64,000 nt of DNA, taken from contig NC_018324.1 in the NCBI RefSeq assembly GCF_000234665.1, positions 1,732,942 through 1,796,941 on the forward strand. Reading direction: 5' to 3'. Source of the DNA: Leishmania mexicana MHOM/GT/2001/U1103 (lineage: Eukaryota; Euglenozoa; Kinetoplastea; Trypanosomatida; Trypanosomatidae). The notes beneath the pieces were generated by a model, which worked only from the letters and a program-made list of their open reading frames with translations, ran no database searches and was not told the DNA's origin. The position numbers and the translations under genes were made by a program. Shown piece after piece: positions 32,225 to 41,652 of the stretch; within the stretch, counting starts at the first letter, position 1; each line of letters starts with the position of its first letter.

Positions 32225-35200
32225 ATGTGGCTCACCGCTGCCCGTCGGTGCGTACGGAGCTACCCTAGCGACGCCGCGGCGCAGCTCACGCACATCAGCT
32301 GGGCAGCACGAAAGCAGCCCCGCGCGGCAGCCTCTATCGTTCCCGCTGGCACTGCTCGCTGTTACGCCACGGGACCGACAGAGCCGGAGAATCTTGCCGG
32401 CGTGTCGCTGGCTTCTGCCGCCAACCTGAATGCTGGTAGCAGTCACGTCTCGTCGAAGACTAAAAGCAGTCGTTTTGTGCGCACCTATGGCAATGCGGCT
32501 CCTCCTGCAACGTCTGGCGCCGATCCTGAGAGCGGCGCCATTCCGCAAGGTGAGGCCGACGCGAGATGGCCCGCTCTTCACGTGAACTTGTCAGCTCCAC
32601 CAGGCTTGACCTCTGCTGCCGCCGTAGCAGCATACCTGCAGCGTCTCCAGAGCCTTTTGCGCCACAGGCGCCATCCTTTCCTTCGCGCCTGTGCGGTGCG
32701 CGAGCTGGGGAAGATTTTATTGCCTTCAGTGAAGGGCATAGACGGCGCTACTGTGCTTCTACTGCTGCAAACGCTGCGTATGGCGGATGCAGACGACGCC
32801 ATGCCTCTTGTCCAAGACGCAGCCACGTGGATGGGTTTGCACGGCTTCCACTTGACTCCACCGCAGATGACAACCGCGATTGAGCTGTTGCTTTATTTCG
32901 ACCGCTCCGTGGCGTGTGAACTCGCCGTCGCGCTGGTCCAGCGCACATCCCTGAGCACCCTTTTCTCTTTTTCCACCGCACGCGTTGTCCCGATTCTGAC
33001 GGCAATGTTGCCAACTCTCACGTACGGCCGAAACAGCAACCGTGCACTCCAGTCACTCGCGCAACTGGAGGAGGTACGAGAAAATAAAGTAAGCGCCGCT
33101 GAAGGGCTGCGCGACGCATGCCTGAGCGACGAGTTGATGTCGGTGTCATCTGGAGGCCTGGTACAACTCTTGCGTGCCTTGTGGGCCTTCAAGCGAGCGA
33201 ATCAAGGCTTCTACAGCACAGCGGCTGCCACCGAATGGCGGTCCCTGGAGGAGGCTGTGTGCGGCATACTCGCCACACCAGAGAAGTGCGCTGAGGCTTT
33301 ACTATCTGAACTTATCAACGTTATGGCTGATCTTACTCAGTGGAGGGAGCAGCGCAAAGTCTCGGACAGCGCGGAGACAGCAGTCAACAGCGCGCAGGAG
33401 AAACTTTTCACAGCGTTTCTTGTGCGACTCGAGGCGATCACGGAGCGCATACGCAGCTGCTCTCCTGAATCGACCGTAAAGGGCTCCATCTTGCCAGAAC
33501 CGCTGACGATGAGCGACGTATCAGTGGCTTGGTCCCATTGCTTGGCGCACACCGAATCTCGCGGCCCCTCTAGCGACTTTCCCTCCCTTGCAGCCAGCGG
33601 CAACGGTGCTAACGCAGCAGATACATTCGGGACTCCGCTACAGGCTCTCCAGGCGGCTCTTTGGGCCGTTGTTGGTGCGCGTTACAGCGCAGAATCGCAG
33701 AGCATTGACGCAATGCAGTTGGCTGCGTTCATGTGCAGTGAGGTAGTAGTGTCGTGGATGACACATGCCCATCAGGAACGCGATGAGGCTCTTGCGCAGT
33801 CGGCCGGTGACGACATATCCGCAGTACTGCCGGATCTTGCATCCCTGATCCCCGAGGCGACACTCCAGGGCCTTATGAACGGCATATCGGCACAGCTGCT
33901 GGCTGACAGCATCACATGGACGCCGCAGATGGTTCGCCAGGCCGTCACTTTGCTGGGGAACAGCAGAGATCCTGCACACCGCGCGCGGGCGCTGCAACTG
34001 GCGAGGAAGTGGTATGGGCAGCTGCAGTCACGCGCCCAGGAAGGCGAGCGCCTTCAGCCGATTGAGCTGCTCGCCTTTTTCGTGCCGACTCTGTTGCAGG
34101 AGGAGAAGAAGGATGTGGCACAGGCGGTGAGGACGTCCCTGTCGAGGTGGAGCGTTGCAGAGGTGCTGTACTTCTTCTCCGAAATCGCGATGCACGGCGG
34201 GCGCGCAGGTGGTGTGGAGAGCATGACGGTACTGCGGGACTCGGGCAAGCTGCTCGGCGTGTACGCTGCCAAGGCCTCAGCGCCGCAGCTGGTGGGGCTC
34301 GTGGAGTGCTACGGTTTGGCGCAGGTGCGGAGTGACGACTTCTGTGAGGCGGTTGCTTCGCGAGTGTCGGAACTGCTGCGAACCACAGTAGCAGATGCGT
34401 CTCGCGAAAAGACATACTTGTCAGCCGCGCAACCGACCGCCGCGTCCGAAAATCAGGCAAACTCCCTCGCTGCGGGAGAGAAGGAAGCGGCGCAGACGGA
34501 ACTTGCTGCCGCGAGCAGCACAAGGCCTGGTGCAACCACCTCTCCGGGCGTGACGATCGCGCAGCTTGCACGACTGCTCCGCTCCCTTGCACTGATGGAG
34601 ACGCGGCAGGTGACGCCTTTTATTGACGCCGCTCATAGCATCACGCGCGCTGCCGACGCCGACCAGGGCACCGCGGAGCAGATCACGCAGCTGATTGCGG
34701 CGTATGCGAAGATGCTCATCTGGTGCTATCCAGTGTTACGTGCGTTGGCGGAGCGACTCCTGCGAATGGACAAGTCGGAGGTGACCCTGTCGCACCTCGT
34801 TACTGCGCAGTTAGCGCTACTCCGCATGGACGTCACCTTTCCTTCCTTCACGGCTCGCTTTTATGAAGAGCTATCGCAGATGTACAAGCCGGCGACAGGC
34901 CAATCTCGAGTCTCGGCCACTGGTCACGCCAGCCTAAGTGACAGGGTTGTGCAGTTGTCCATTCTCTCGCGCCTGCGCGGTCATCCGTCGGAGACGCCTA
35001 TCGACGACGCGGTGGTGGAGGTGCTGATTGAGCGCATCGTGGCCCACTCGGATCATTTGAAGGTGGACGAAGTTGCGGAGGTGCTGCTGTCGCTGAGTCG
35101 GCTCGGTAAAGGAAACTCGGCTGCGTTTGGAAGTCTCAACGTTCGCACCCTGGGCATGCTGCCAAAGTCCCCTCCACGGGTGATGGCGCATGTGGTGGAA

Positions 35201-35947
35201 GCGTATGCGCTCGCTGGCCGTGGCGACGACACGGAACTGTTCACCCTCGTCGCGGATCGCACCGTAGCCATGCGCCACGAAATGGCATCTGTTACCATTG
35301 CCAGCGTTCTCGCCTCCTTTGCAAAAGCGGGTGTGCGCAACGACAGACTCTTCATCGAGGTCATTCCCCGGGTTCGCCACGTCGCGACCTACGGGACACC
35401 GCGCGACGTGGTGAACGTCGTGAGCGCTTACGCTGCCGTGAATCTGTGGCACTACAAACTGTTCGCCCGCCTCGCTGATCGCGCGATTCAGCTGCGCGCG
35501 GACTTCCGCACCCCTGAGGTGGTGGCACTACTCAAGGCGTACGCCACAGTTCAGATGCGCTACGACCGTCTCTTCACAGAGTTTTCGCCGCGCATTCAGA
35601 CGCTTGTTCACCTGCTCTCCCCGGCCGACCTGACCGCCATCGTGTCCAGCTACGCGCAGCTCGACATCCGGTGCCCGCCAGTGTGGAAGGCGACCGCGGC
35701 CCAAGCCGTGACGGTCGCCCGCAGCTTCAGCCTCGAAGACGCGAAGACTCTTCTGGAAGCCTACGCGTCGCAGTCCTTCTTCAATGAAGAGTGCGTCAGT
35801 GCCTTAACGGATCGCTTCCCTGAACTGGCTAGCATTTCGTGGGGTTCTGCTGAGACCCTTGCGGACGGTAAAGAGAGTTCTAGCCGCGGCTCTGATGGAT
35901 CCGAGAGTGAGCACCGTGGTCAAAGCGAAACCTCGCAAGGCGTATAG
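32225..35947 (+). CDS. Large helical-repeat protein, probably mitochondrial
   Basis: A 1240-residue protein. The N-terminus (MWLTAARRCVRSYPSDAAAQL) is rich in Arg, Ala and Ser without acidic residues for the first ~15, as in a mitochondrial import signal. The C-terminal third (about residues 980-1190) consists of repeats of ~35-37 residues with the pattern VVxxVxAYAxxxxxxxxLFxxVxxR, e.g. AHVVEAYALAG, VVNVVSAYAAV, VVALLKAYATV, LTAIVSSYAQL. These resemble the octo/heptatricopeptide-like helical repeats of organellar RNA-binding proteins (also seen in FASTK/RAP proteins), common in kinetoplastid mitochondria. No RAP domain is evident at the C-terminus, which is a Ser/Glu-rich tail. A role in mitochondrial RNA processing or translation is inferred from repeat type alone. 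ATG 32225 is the first ATG after the splice site. Confidence 0.75.
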   Translation: MWLTAARRCVRSYPSDAAAQLTHISWAARKQPRAAASIVPAGTARCYATGPTEPENLAGVSLASAANLNAGSSHVSSKTKSSRFVRTYGNAAPPATSGADPESGAIPQGEADARWPALHVNLSAPPGLTSAAAVAAYLQRLQSLLRHRRHPFLRACAVRELGKILLPSVKGIDGATVLLLLQTLRMADADDAMPLVQDAATWMGLHGFHLTPPQMTTAIELLLYFDRSVACELAVALVQRTSLSTLFSFSTARVVPILTAMLPTLTYGRNSNRALQSLAQLEEVRENKVSAAEGLRDACLSDELMSVSSGGLVQLLRALWAFKRANQGFYSTAAATEWRSLEEAVCGILATPEKCAEALLSELINVMADLTQWREQRKVSDSAETAVNSAQEKLFTAFLVRLEAITERIRSCSPESTVKGSILPEPLTMSDVSVAWSHCLAHTESRGPSSDFPSLAASGNGANAADTFGTPLQALQAALWAVVGARYSAESQSIDAMQLAAFMCSEVVVSWMTHAHQERDEALAQSAGDDISAVLPDLASLIPEATLQGLMNGISAQLLADSITWTPQMVRQAVTLLGNSRDPAHRARALQLARKWYGQLQSRAQEGERLQPIELLAFFVPTLLQEEKKDVAQAVRTSLSRWSVAEVLYFFSEIAMHGGRAGGVESMTVLRDSGKLLGVYAAKASAPQLVGLVECYGLAQVRSDDFCEAVASRVSELLRTTVADASREKTYLSAAQPTAASENQANSLAAGEKEAAQTELAAASSTRPGATTSPGVTIAQLARLLRSLALMETRQVTPFIDAAHSITRAADADQGTAEQITQLIAAYAKMLIWCYPVLRALAERLLRMDKSEVTLSHLVTAQLALLRMDVTFPSFTARFYEELSQMYKPATGQSRVSATGHASLSDRVVQLSILSRLRGHPSETPIDDAVVEVLIERIVAHSDHLKVDEVAEVLLSLSRLGKGNSAAFGSLNVRTLGMLPKSPPRVMAHVVEAYALAGRGDDTELFTLVADRTVAMRHEMASVTIASVLASFAKAGVRNDRLFIEVIPRVRHVATYGTPRDVVNVVSAYAAVNLWHYKLFARLADRAIQLRADFRTPEVVALLKAYATVQMRYDRLFTEFSPRIQTLVHLLSPADLTAIVSSYAQLDIRCPPVWKATAAQAVTVARSFSLEDAKTLLEAYASQSFFNEECVSALTDRFPELASISWGSAETLADGKESSSRGSDGSESEHRGQSETSQGV

Positions 35948-36124
35948 GGCAGGTTAGGGCAGGGTTCCGGTGTGTGGGGGCAGTAGCTTCATGGGATGTG
36001 AGGACTGCTGTGTGCTACAGAAACCTCGCGGGAACGAAGAGCAAATCTACGATCGATTCCCACTGTCGGTCATCCGGAAGCGGACCTTCTGTGTGCCTCT
36101 TGCTCTCCTTTCTCCTCATGACAG

Positions 36125-36365
36125 CGGCGCATACCTCAATGCGTGTATTTCCACAGTCCAGAGCCTCACTCTTTCTGGGGAGGAAGCCAGGCGAGCCCCC
36201 TCCCTGCCTCCCTTATTATGTCCCCCTGCCACATGCCGAGCCACATGTCGTCGTGGCAGGGTCAGCCACCTACGACATGGGGAGGTGAGAGCGATGCATC
36301 GCTACTGGTTTTGGCTTTGAGGTCGTGGACGGGATGGCGTCGGATCGAGTCGCGGCAGTAGGCAC
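36125..36365 (+). mobile_element. Degenerate SIDER-like fragment (family A 5' half)
   Basis: Aligns by eye to the first ~240 bases of 7995-8590: an opening ACCTCAATGCGTG, then the CTTTSTGGGRAGGAWGCC and CCCCCTGCC blocks, and the strongest block TGGGGAGGTGAGAGCGATGC against TGGGGAGGCGAGAGCGACGC. Similarity fades after about 36365. It is clearly older and more divergent than the two near-identical family A copies. Confidence 0.6.
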
Positions 36366-38728
36366 ACACAAACAAGCCCGCCCACATGACGGTTATGGTG
36401 GTGCTTTGCACGGGCAGCACCGCCCCCAGTTGTGCGGAGCCGCTTTTGCAGGGTTTAATTCGGCCATTGTTTTGTGTTGTCCTTGCGGAGGGGGACGGGA
36501 GGGGAGGGAGTTTTTTGCGCACGTTTTTTTTCTTCTTTGTGTCGTTCTCGTGAACGTTTTTTTTTTCGCGCAGGAAACGGAAAAAAAAAACGAACAACGA
36601 AACACCGCAAAGGGCATAACGCGTGGTCACATGTGATGAAGCGGTGCCGAATGCGCCATAGGAATGCACACGGAAAACAAGAAGGATAGCCAAGCCTACA
36701 TGCATTTCTGAAAGAGCCCAGCACTGCGGATGGGTTGTCCTTGCGTATGCGCTCTGGGCGGTGTTTTTTTTTGTTCGTAGGGGGAGGGGCAGGCACGGGG
36801 ATGCTGATCTTGCCTGTATTCTTTTTTACGGCTCGATTACCCGGCACCAAACTGTCCTGGGACGGCCCTCCTCTCTTTCTGTGACTGGGCCAGATGCAAA
36901 TCGTCAAATGTGCTGATTTTGTGTACAAGCGAAACATGGATAGCACTTGTGCCCAACCTCGGTTACTTTGTCCTCCTCTCACCTCCTCCCTCACCCTCCG
37001 TCTCTCCTTCGTATGTTTTGGTTTGCCCTACATCACGGTTTTAGTCGGCAACCCTTCACTTCTTCGCACCCCCCGCTTCTTCCTCGGCGTGCTTGGTGTC
37101 GTCTCTCATGGTGACATTCTCTGTCAGCGCGCCGTTTTCGTATTCTTTTTCTGCTCTTGGCGTCGACGTCACAACACACAAATGCGCACCTGCTCAAGTG
37201 CGCGCACGCACGGCTGATGGGGGGAGTGGCGGCGGCTTTCACGCCGAATGGTGTGTGCCGCAATGGTGCAGTGAAGACTCCCTAATCAAGGAAGCACACT
37301 TCGAAATTAGGAGGTCGCGGCGAGAGAGAGGAGGCGGGGGGCGAGCTGTGGTGATAATAGGAGCCGCAGCACACCCCTTTCTGGATTTTTTTCGCGCTCC
37401 CACTCTTCTCTGATTGATGGGCCTTAGTGTCCTCGTATCCATGCTCTTCGCGAACTCGCGTGCCATGTTTTACCAGCCTGAAAATAGGTTTCCCTGGCGG
37501 TTCTCGTGCCCGTTTTTTCCATCCTCACGAAAGAAGCAGGAGTTCTCGTGGGGTTTCCGCATCCGAGGCGGAAGTGCAAACGCCCAGCGCTTCTGTCGCC
37601 ACAGAGTAAGCTGGCCGCAGAGCGGTGTGGCAAGCGAGCGGAGCGGGCTCTGCGAAGCAATGGTAGTGGTGTGTGAGATAGGGAGTGGGTGAGCAAACTG
37701 ATGGAGCCTCTGAGTTATCAGGTAGCCGCTGATGATTAGCGAATGAAACAAGTAGAGACGCTCTGCATCCACCGAACAACAAAACACAAGGCACGCCATA
37801 CCGTGCTGTGCCATGCCATACTTACCATTCAGCAGTGCCGCTTCTCGCAACACTGTTTAGCGGTAACCTGCGGAGTGGTTCTCGATGAAGGGATCTCCAG
37901 CATGCTAGCCACACAGGTTCGCTCTGGAATCGATTTCCTTGCTGCTATGTGGGAGGCCAGGCCCAGTCGACTTGCTTGGCGAGTAGCATCTACATGAGGG
38001 ACATGAGCAACCACAAGCAGGTTGTTTTACACCTTAACGTGATGCGCTACAGGGAGCACACGTCTCCCGTGGCAGGGCCTCGCCCAGGGCCTGCTTTGCG
38101 AAGCGGTGACGCGCACCCTCAGAAAGCACGCATGAGGCACTGCATTTTCTACTGCGCTGCCCACATATAATGGAATGGAGGGGCACGGAGTGAAAGGCGA
38201 TAACGAAAAGGACCACCACGAACGCGGTAGCTGGGGGCATCACAGGGGAAGGGGACTTCAAGGATACCCCGCCTCCTCCTCCTCCCCCCGCGCAGAGAGG
38301 GGTTGAATCCGTCCGCTTGCGCTTTTGTGGCTCTGCTGTAACACACACACACACAGCGGCTGCTTCGAGAATGGCCTGCCACTGCATCTTCAACGATAAC
38401 GATTTTGTTCTTTGAGATGCGTTCTGCTGCAGAAAAAAAAGTATGAGCTGAAAGCCACGCCCGAACTAATAAAGCAGAGCTGTGCTGTCCAAGCATAGGT
38501 TAAATTCTCTGATTATCTTTTTTTTCGTTTGCTGCAGGTGTGTGTGTGGGGGAGGGGAGGGGAGACATCACTCTGCATGGGCAAAAGATATGCTTGATAG
38601 GCAATGAGGATGCGGGAAGAACCCGTTTGAATTCACATGTGGACTGCACTAGTGCCGCGTCTCCTAGAGAGTGAGCTCCCTGAAGACGGGCTCAATCAAC
38701 ACAGAGAGAGAGGGTCGAGCCTACTCGT

Positions 38729-38792
38729 TTTTCACTTCCCTTTCCCGTCCTTTTTCTACCCCTTGCCTGCTATGTCACCACCACACGTTGAG
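38729..38792 (+). promoter_or_regulatory. Predicted trans-splice acceptor (ITPase gene)
   Basis: A long pyrimidine tract (TTTTTCACTTCCCTTTCCCG onwards) with the first AG at 38791-38792. This puts the in-frame ATGs at 38637 and 38772 outside the mature mRNA and supports the start at 38844. Inference only. Confidence 0.45.
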
Positions 38793-38843
38793 AGACGAAA
38801 AGCATCACACACACAGTCACTTACTCACTCACGCGTAGAGGCC

Positions 38844-39548
38844 ATGGCTACCTATGGAAAAGTGTATCTTGTCTCGGGCAACAAAGGGAAGTTGGTTGAG
38901 GTGCAGTCCTACCTTGCTCAAGCGAATATCGTCGTAGAGGCGGTGAAGTTCGACCTGCCGGAGACGCAGAACTCGTCGGCGGAGAAGATTAGCTGGGATA
39001 AGGCGGTGGAGGCATACCGCGTCGTAAACAAGATGCCGGTGGGCGAGCCGCTGCGCCACGGCGGCACACCAGTGCTTGTAGACGACACCTCGCTCGAATT
39101 CGACGCTCTATGTGGGTTGCCCGGTCCCTACATCAAATGGTTCCTTGATCGGTTGGGAGTGGAAGGCCTCTTGAAGACGGTCAAGGGCTTCGCAGCACCC
39201 GGTGAGGAGAACTCGGTTGCAGCGGCACCCGCCCACCGTGGCGCCAACGCCGTGTGCATCATCTCCCTCTGTCACGGTATTGAGGAGGCCACCGGCAAAC
39301 CACTCGTGGAGCAGTTCCGCGGCGTGTGCCGCGGTGCGCTGCCTCCCGTCCCTCGAGGCGGTGTGGGTTTTGGCTGGGACTCGATCTTTGCGCCCGAGGC
39401 ACAGACACCGGCGTACGCAAAGACCTTTGCGGAGATGTCCGTTGAGGAGAAGAACACACTGTCTCACCGCGCAAAGGCGCTCGAGATGCTCACAGAATAC
39501 CTCAAGATCCACGCGCCGGGGATCCGAGGGACGGAGCTGGTAGCATGA
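38844..39548 (+). CDS. ITPA: Inosine triphosphate pyrophosphatase (ITPase/HAM1)
   Basis: A 234-residue enzyme that hydrolyses ITP, dITP and XTP to the monophosphate and pyrophosphate, cleaning deaminated purines from the nucleotide pool. Motifs: SGNKGK at residues 11-16, the metal-binding acidic patch D80-D-T-S-L-E85, LPGPYIKWFL, the GFGWD segment 175-179 and SHRAKAL at 207-213. It is longer than the ~190-200 residues usual for the family because of a short insertion before the acidic patch (PLRHGGTPV) and one of ~15 residues near 120 (EENSVAAAPAHRGAN). No targeting signal on the chosen start, so cytosolic. In-frame ATGs at 38772 and 38637 would add 24 or 69 residues without family similarity. 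Confidence 0.95.
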   Translation: MATYGKVYLVSGNKGKLVEVQSYLAQANIVVEAVKFDLPETQNSSAEKISWDKAVEAYRVVNKMPVGEPLRHGGTPVLVDDTSLEFDALCGLPGPYIKWFLDRLGVEGLLKTVKGFAAPGEENSVAAAPAHRGANAVCIISLCHGIEEATGKPLVEQFRGVCRGALPPVPRGGVGFGWDSIFAPEAQTPAYAKTFAEMSVEEKNTLSHRAKALEMLTEYLKIHAPGIRGTELVA

Positions 39549-41652
39549 TCGTGCACACAAAGGGAAACGCCTGGCCAGTCACCGTGAACGAATTTTTTTT
39601 TCTAGCATGCACTGATTGCGTGAGTGAGGCTTTTTGCAGGGAAATCGTGGCGAAACCCTGTTCTGCATGCCTGCACTGAAACTAACTATTCGTGCTGTGG
39701 CGCCTTTTCCGGTCTTGGCAACCACCGAGAGGCGCACTACGATCCTTTGTGCTCGTCCGAAGTGGACGGGCGAGGGGACGATGCTTTCATGCTTTGAGCA
39801 GAAGTGTCCTTCAGACCGTGCGTGCACGGTGGCCATCCCCTTCTCTCTAACGATCATCTCTGCTGCTAATCGACTTCTCTAACTTTCTCTCCCTTTAACA
39901 TTCCGGATGGATGGTTCATAGCTCACCGCCGAGACTCGCTGTCTCGGGGTCTCCAAAGGACAACATGGCGTGCTCGTGCACGGTTCAATACGCGTTTGAC
40001 AACGTTATCTGCTTTAATCGTCTTCTCCACCGTTTTCCGCCCCTACCTCTTCGTCGCTTCTGTTCTCTGTACGCGTGTGAGTCTTGCGCGCCTTCTCTCT
40101 TCCTCTTCATTCTTCCTTACCATCACACAACCTTCTTGCCACCGTGCTATTCTGACGCGGCCGACCAGGCGCCTCGCCCCGTTTCAGCTGCTCCCCTCTC
40201 TTCCTCTCCATCACTGTCCGCGTGACCACCATTTTCGCGGCTGCACGTTGCGTTTTTTTCCCCCAGTACATTATCGCTCGGGTTGCGTCCTCCTCTGCCC
40301 CACACCATCTTTAGAATCAAGGGGTCGTCATGCCACAGACCATGCAACAAAGCGCACGTGTTTGATACATTTGTTTTTGCGTGTGTCGAAAGAAACACTT
40401 AGAAAGGTCTGCACCACACCGAGAGGGGCAAGGTTTTGCACACATCCTCACGCAATGTTCTCTCGTCCTCTTTGTTTCATTTTCTCTCCCCCTTTTCCCA
40501 CAACGCCAATCGGTCGCAACCCCTTTTCCACTGCTGGCGAAATACTCACTCACAGCCGCGAGAAGAATGCGAAAAAGAACGCGCACGCATCGATCGAAAC
40601 GTCTGTCTTGCATCTGTGTGTGTGGGTGTGCCTCTACGTCACAACCGGTGTGCTAGGGCGACGACGAAAAAGCAGATGAGCCGCGTGTTCCTTTCATCAA
40701 CCGCTTTTCCATCCCCCGTAGGCACTTCCGCGTTCTCCTCTCTGCATTCTACCCAAAAGCCCTCCACAACATTTCCCACCCGCCCCGCTCGCCTGCACCG
40801 TGCAAGATGAGCTTCACATCTTCGAGTGCCGCTCAGTGTGTCCGAGGCGTTGCTGCCCTTAAAAAAAGAAATCACGGATTCAACAAAACGATGTTTGTGT
40901 TCTCCCGCTGCTCCTCGACCTTCGTCGTTTCCTCTCTACGACTCTACGGGACCGCCATCGATGGGGCCGTAATCTTTTTCTTGTCGTCTCACCGGGAACA
41001 AAACCTTGCCCTCTGTGCGCGACGCTCGTGCCTCTGCTCCATTCTTTTTTTGTGGCCCGAGTCTCTGTGTACATGCGGGCCTGCTTCTTTCTTTCACTTC
41101 ATGCTGCTTGTGCATGCAGGTGTGTATGTGCCTTTATTGCCTCCTATAGGTCGAAGGCTGAACAACACGTTGGTGAACGTCGAAACAACTGGCTGCAGTG
41201 GTGTGCGCGCTCCTTGTCTACCACCTCGAGGCAGTAAATCGATGTGCACGGCGCATATGTGACGCTTCGACCACAAAAGCGCCTCCGCAGCGCCTCGCCT
41301 TTCTCGCTTCTCTTATCTGTCGTGTACTACGCTGCAGCTGCGAGCGCCATCAGCGTACACTAGCGTCCACGTCTCCTCTCTAGCGCACTCTCTCCTGTAT
41401 GCACGCTCTCTCTTCTGCCTGTGTCCTCATGTGCGCTCCCGATGCTGCGACACGCTATTCACACAAATCACATCCCTCTCTCCTTTTTTCTGAGCATGTG
41501 TCACACATCCGCATGAGCCAGAAGTCCTATTTACCCAACGTCTTGAAGGCGTGCATGACGTTCACCTTTCTCTCAGCTGACAGTGGACTTACCGTTTTCT
41601 TTTTTTTCTTCCGCCTCTTCTACTATCAGCTCCTCCGTTCTGCTTTTACCCC
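39549..41652. other. 2.1 kb spacer
   Basis: No supported gene. T/C-rich UTR-like sequence on both sides of scattered short open frames, none with a recognisable domain. The splice acceptor for the following gene is near 41629. Confidence 0.55.
41591..41629 (+). promoter_or_regulatory. Predicted trans-splice acceptor (esterase gene)
   Basis: Dense pyrimidine tract (TTTTCTTTTTTTTCTTCCGC onward) ending in ATCAG, AG at 41628-41629, leaving a 23-base leader before ATG 41653. Inference only. Confidence 0.5.

Larger units (their letters stand above)
35948..38843. other. 2.9 kb spacer with a degenerate SIDER half
   Basis: No gene supported. It holds the family-A-related fragment at 36125-36365, homopolymer-rich sequence at 36500-36800, a GA/GC-rich patch near 37320, and a CA repeat at 38341-38356. 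At 37860-38160 there is a more balanced, non-coding region I cannot explain. ATGs at 38637 and 38772 are in frame with the next gene but the predicted splice site lies downstream of both. Confidence 0.6.

Noticed and set aside
37860..38160. Possible inverted SIDER-like element
   Set aside because: Composition resembles an element but I could not align it with families A or B in either orientation.
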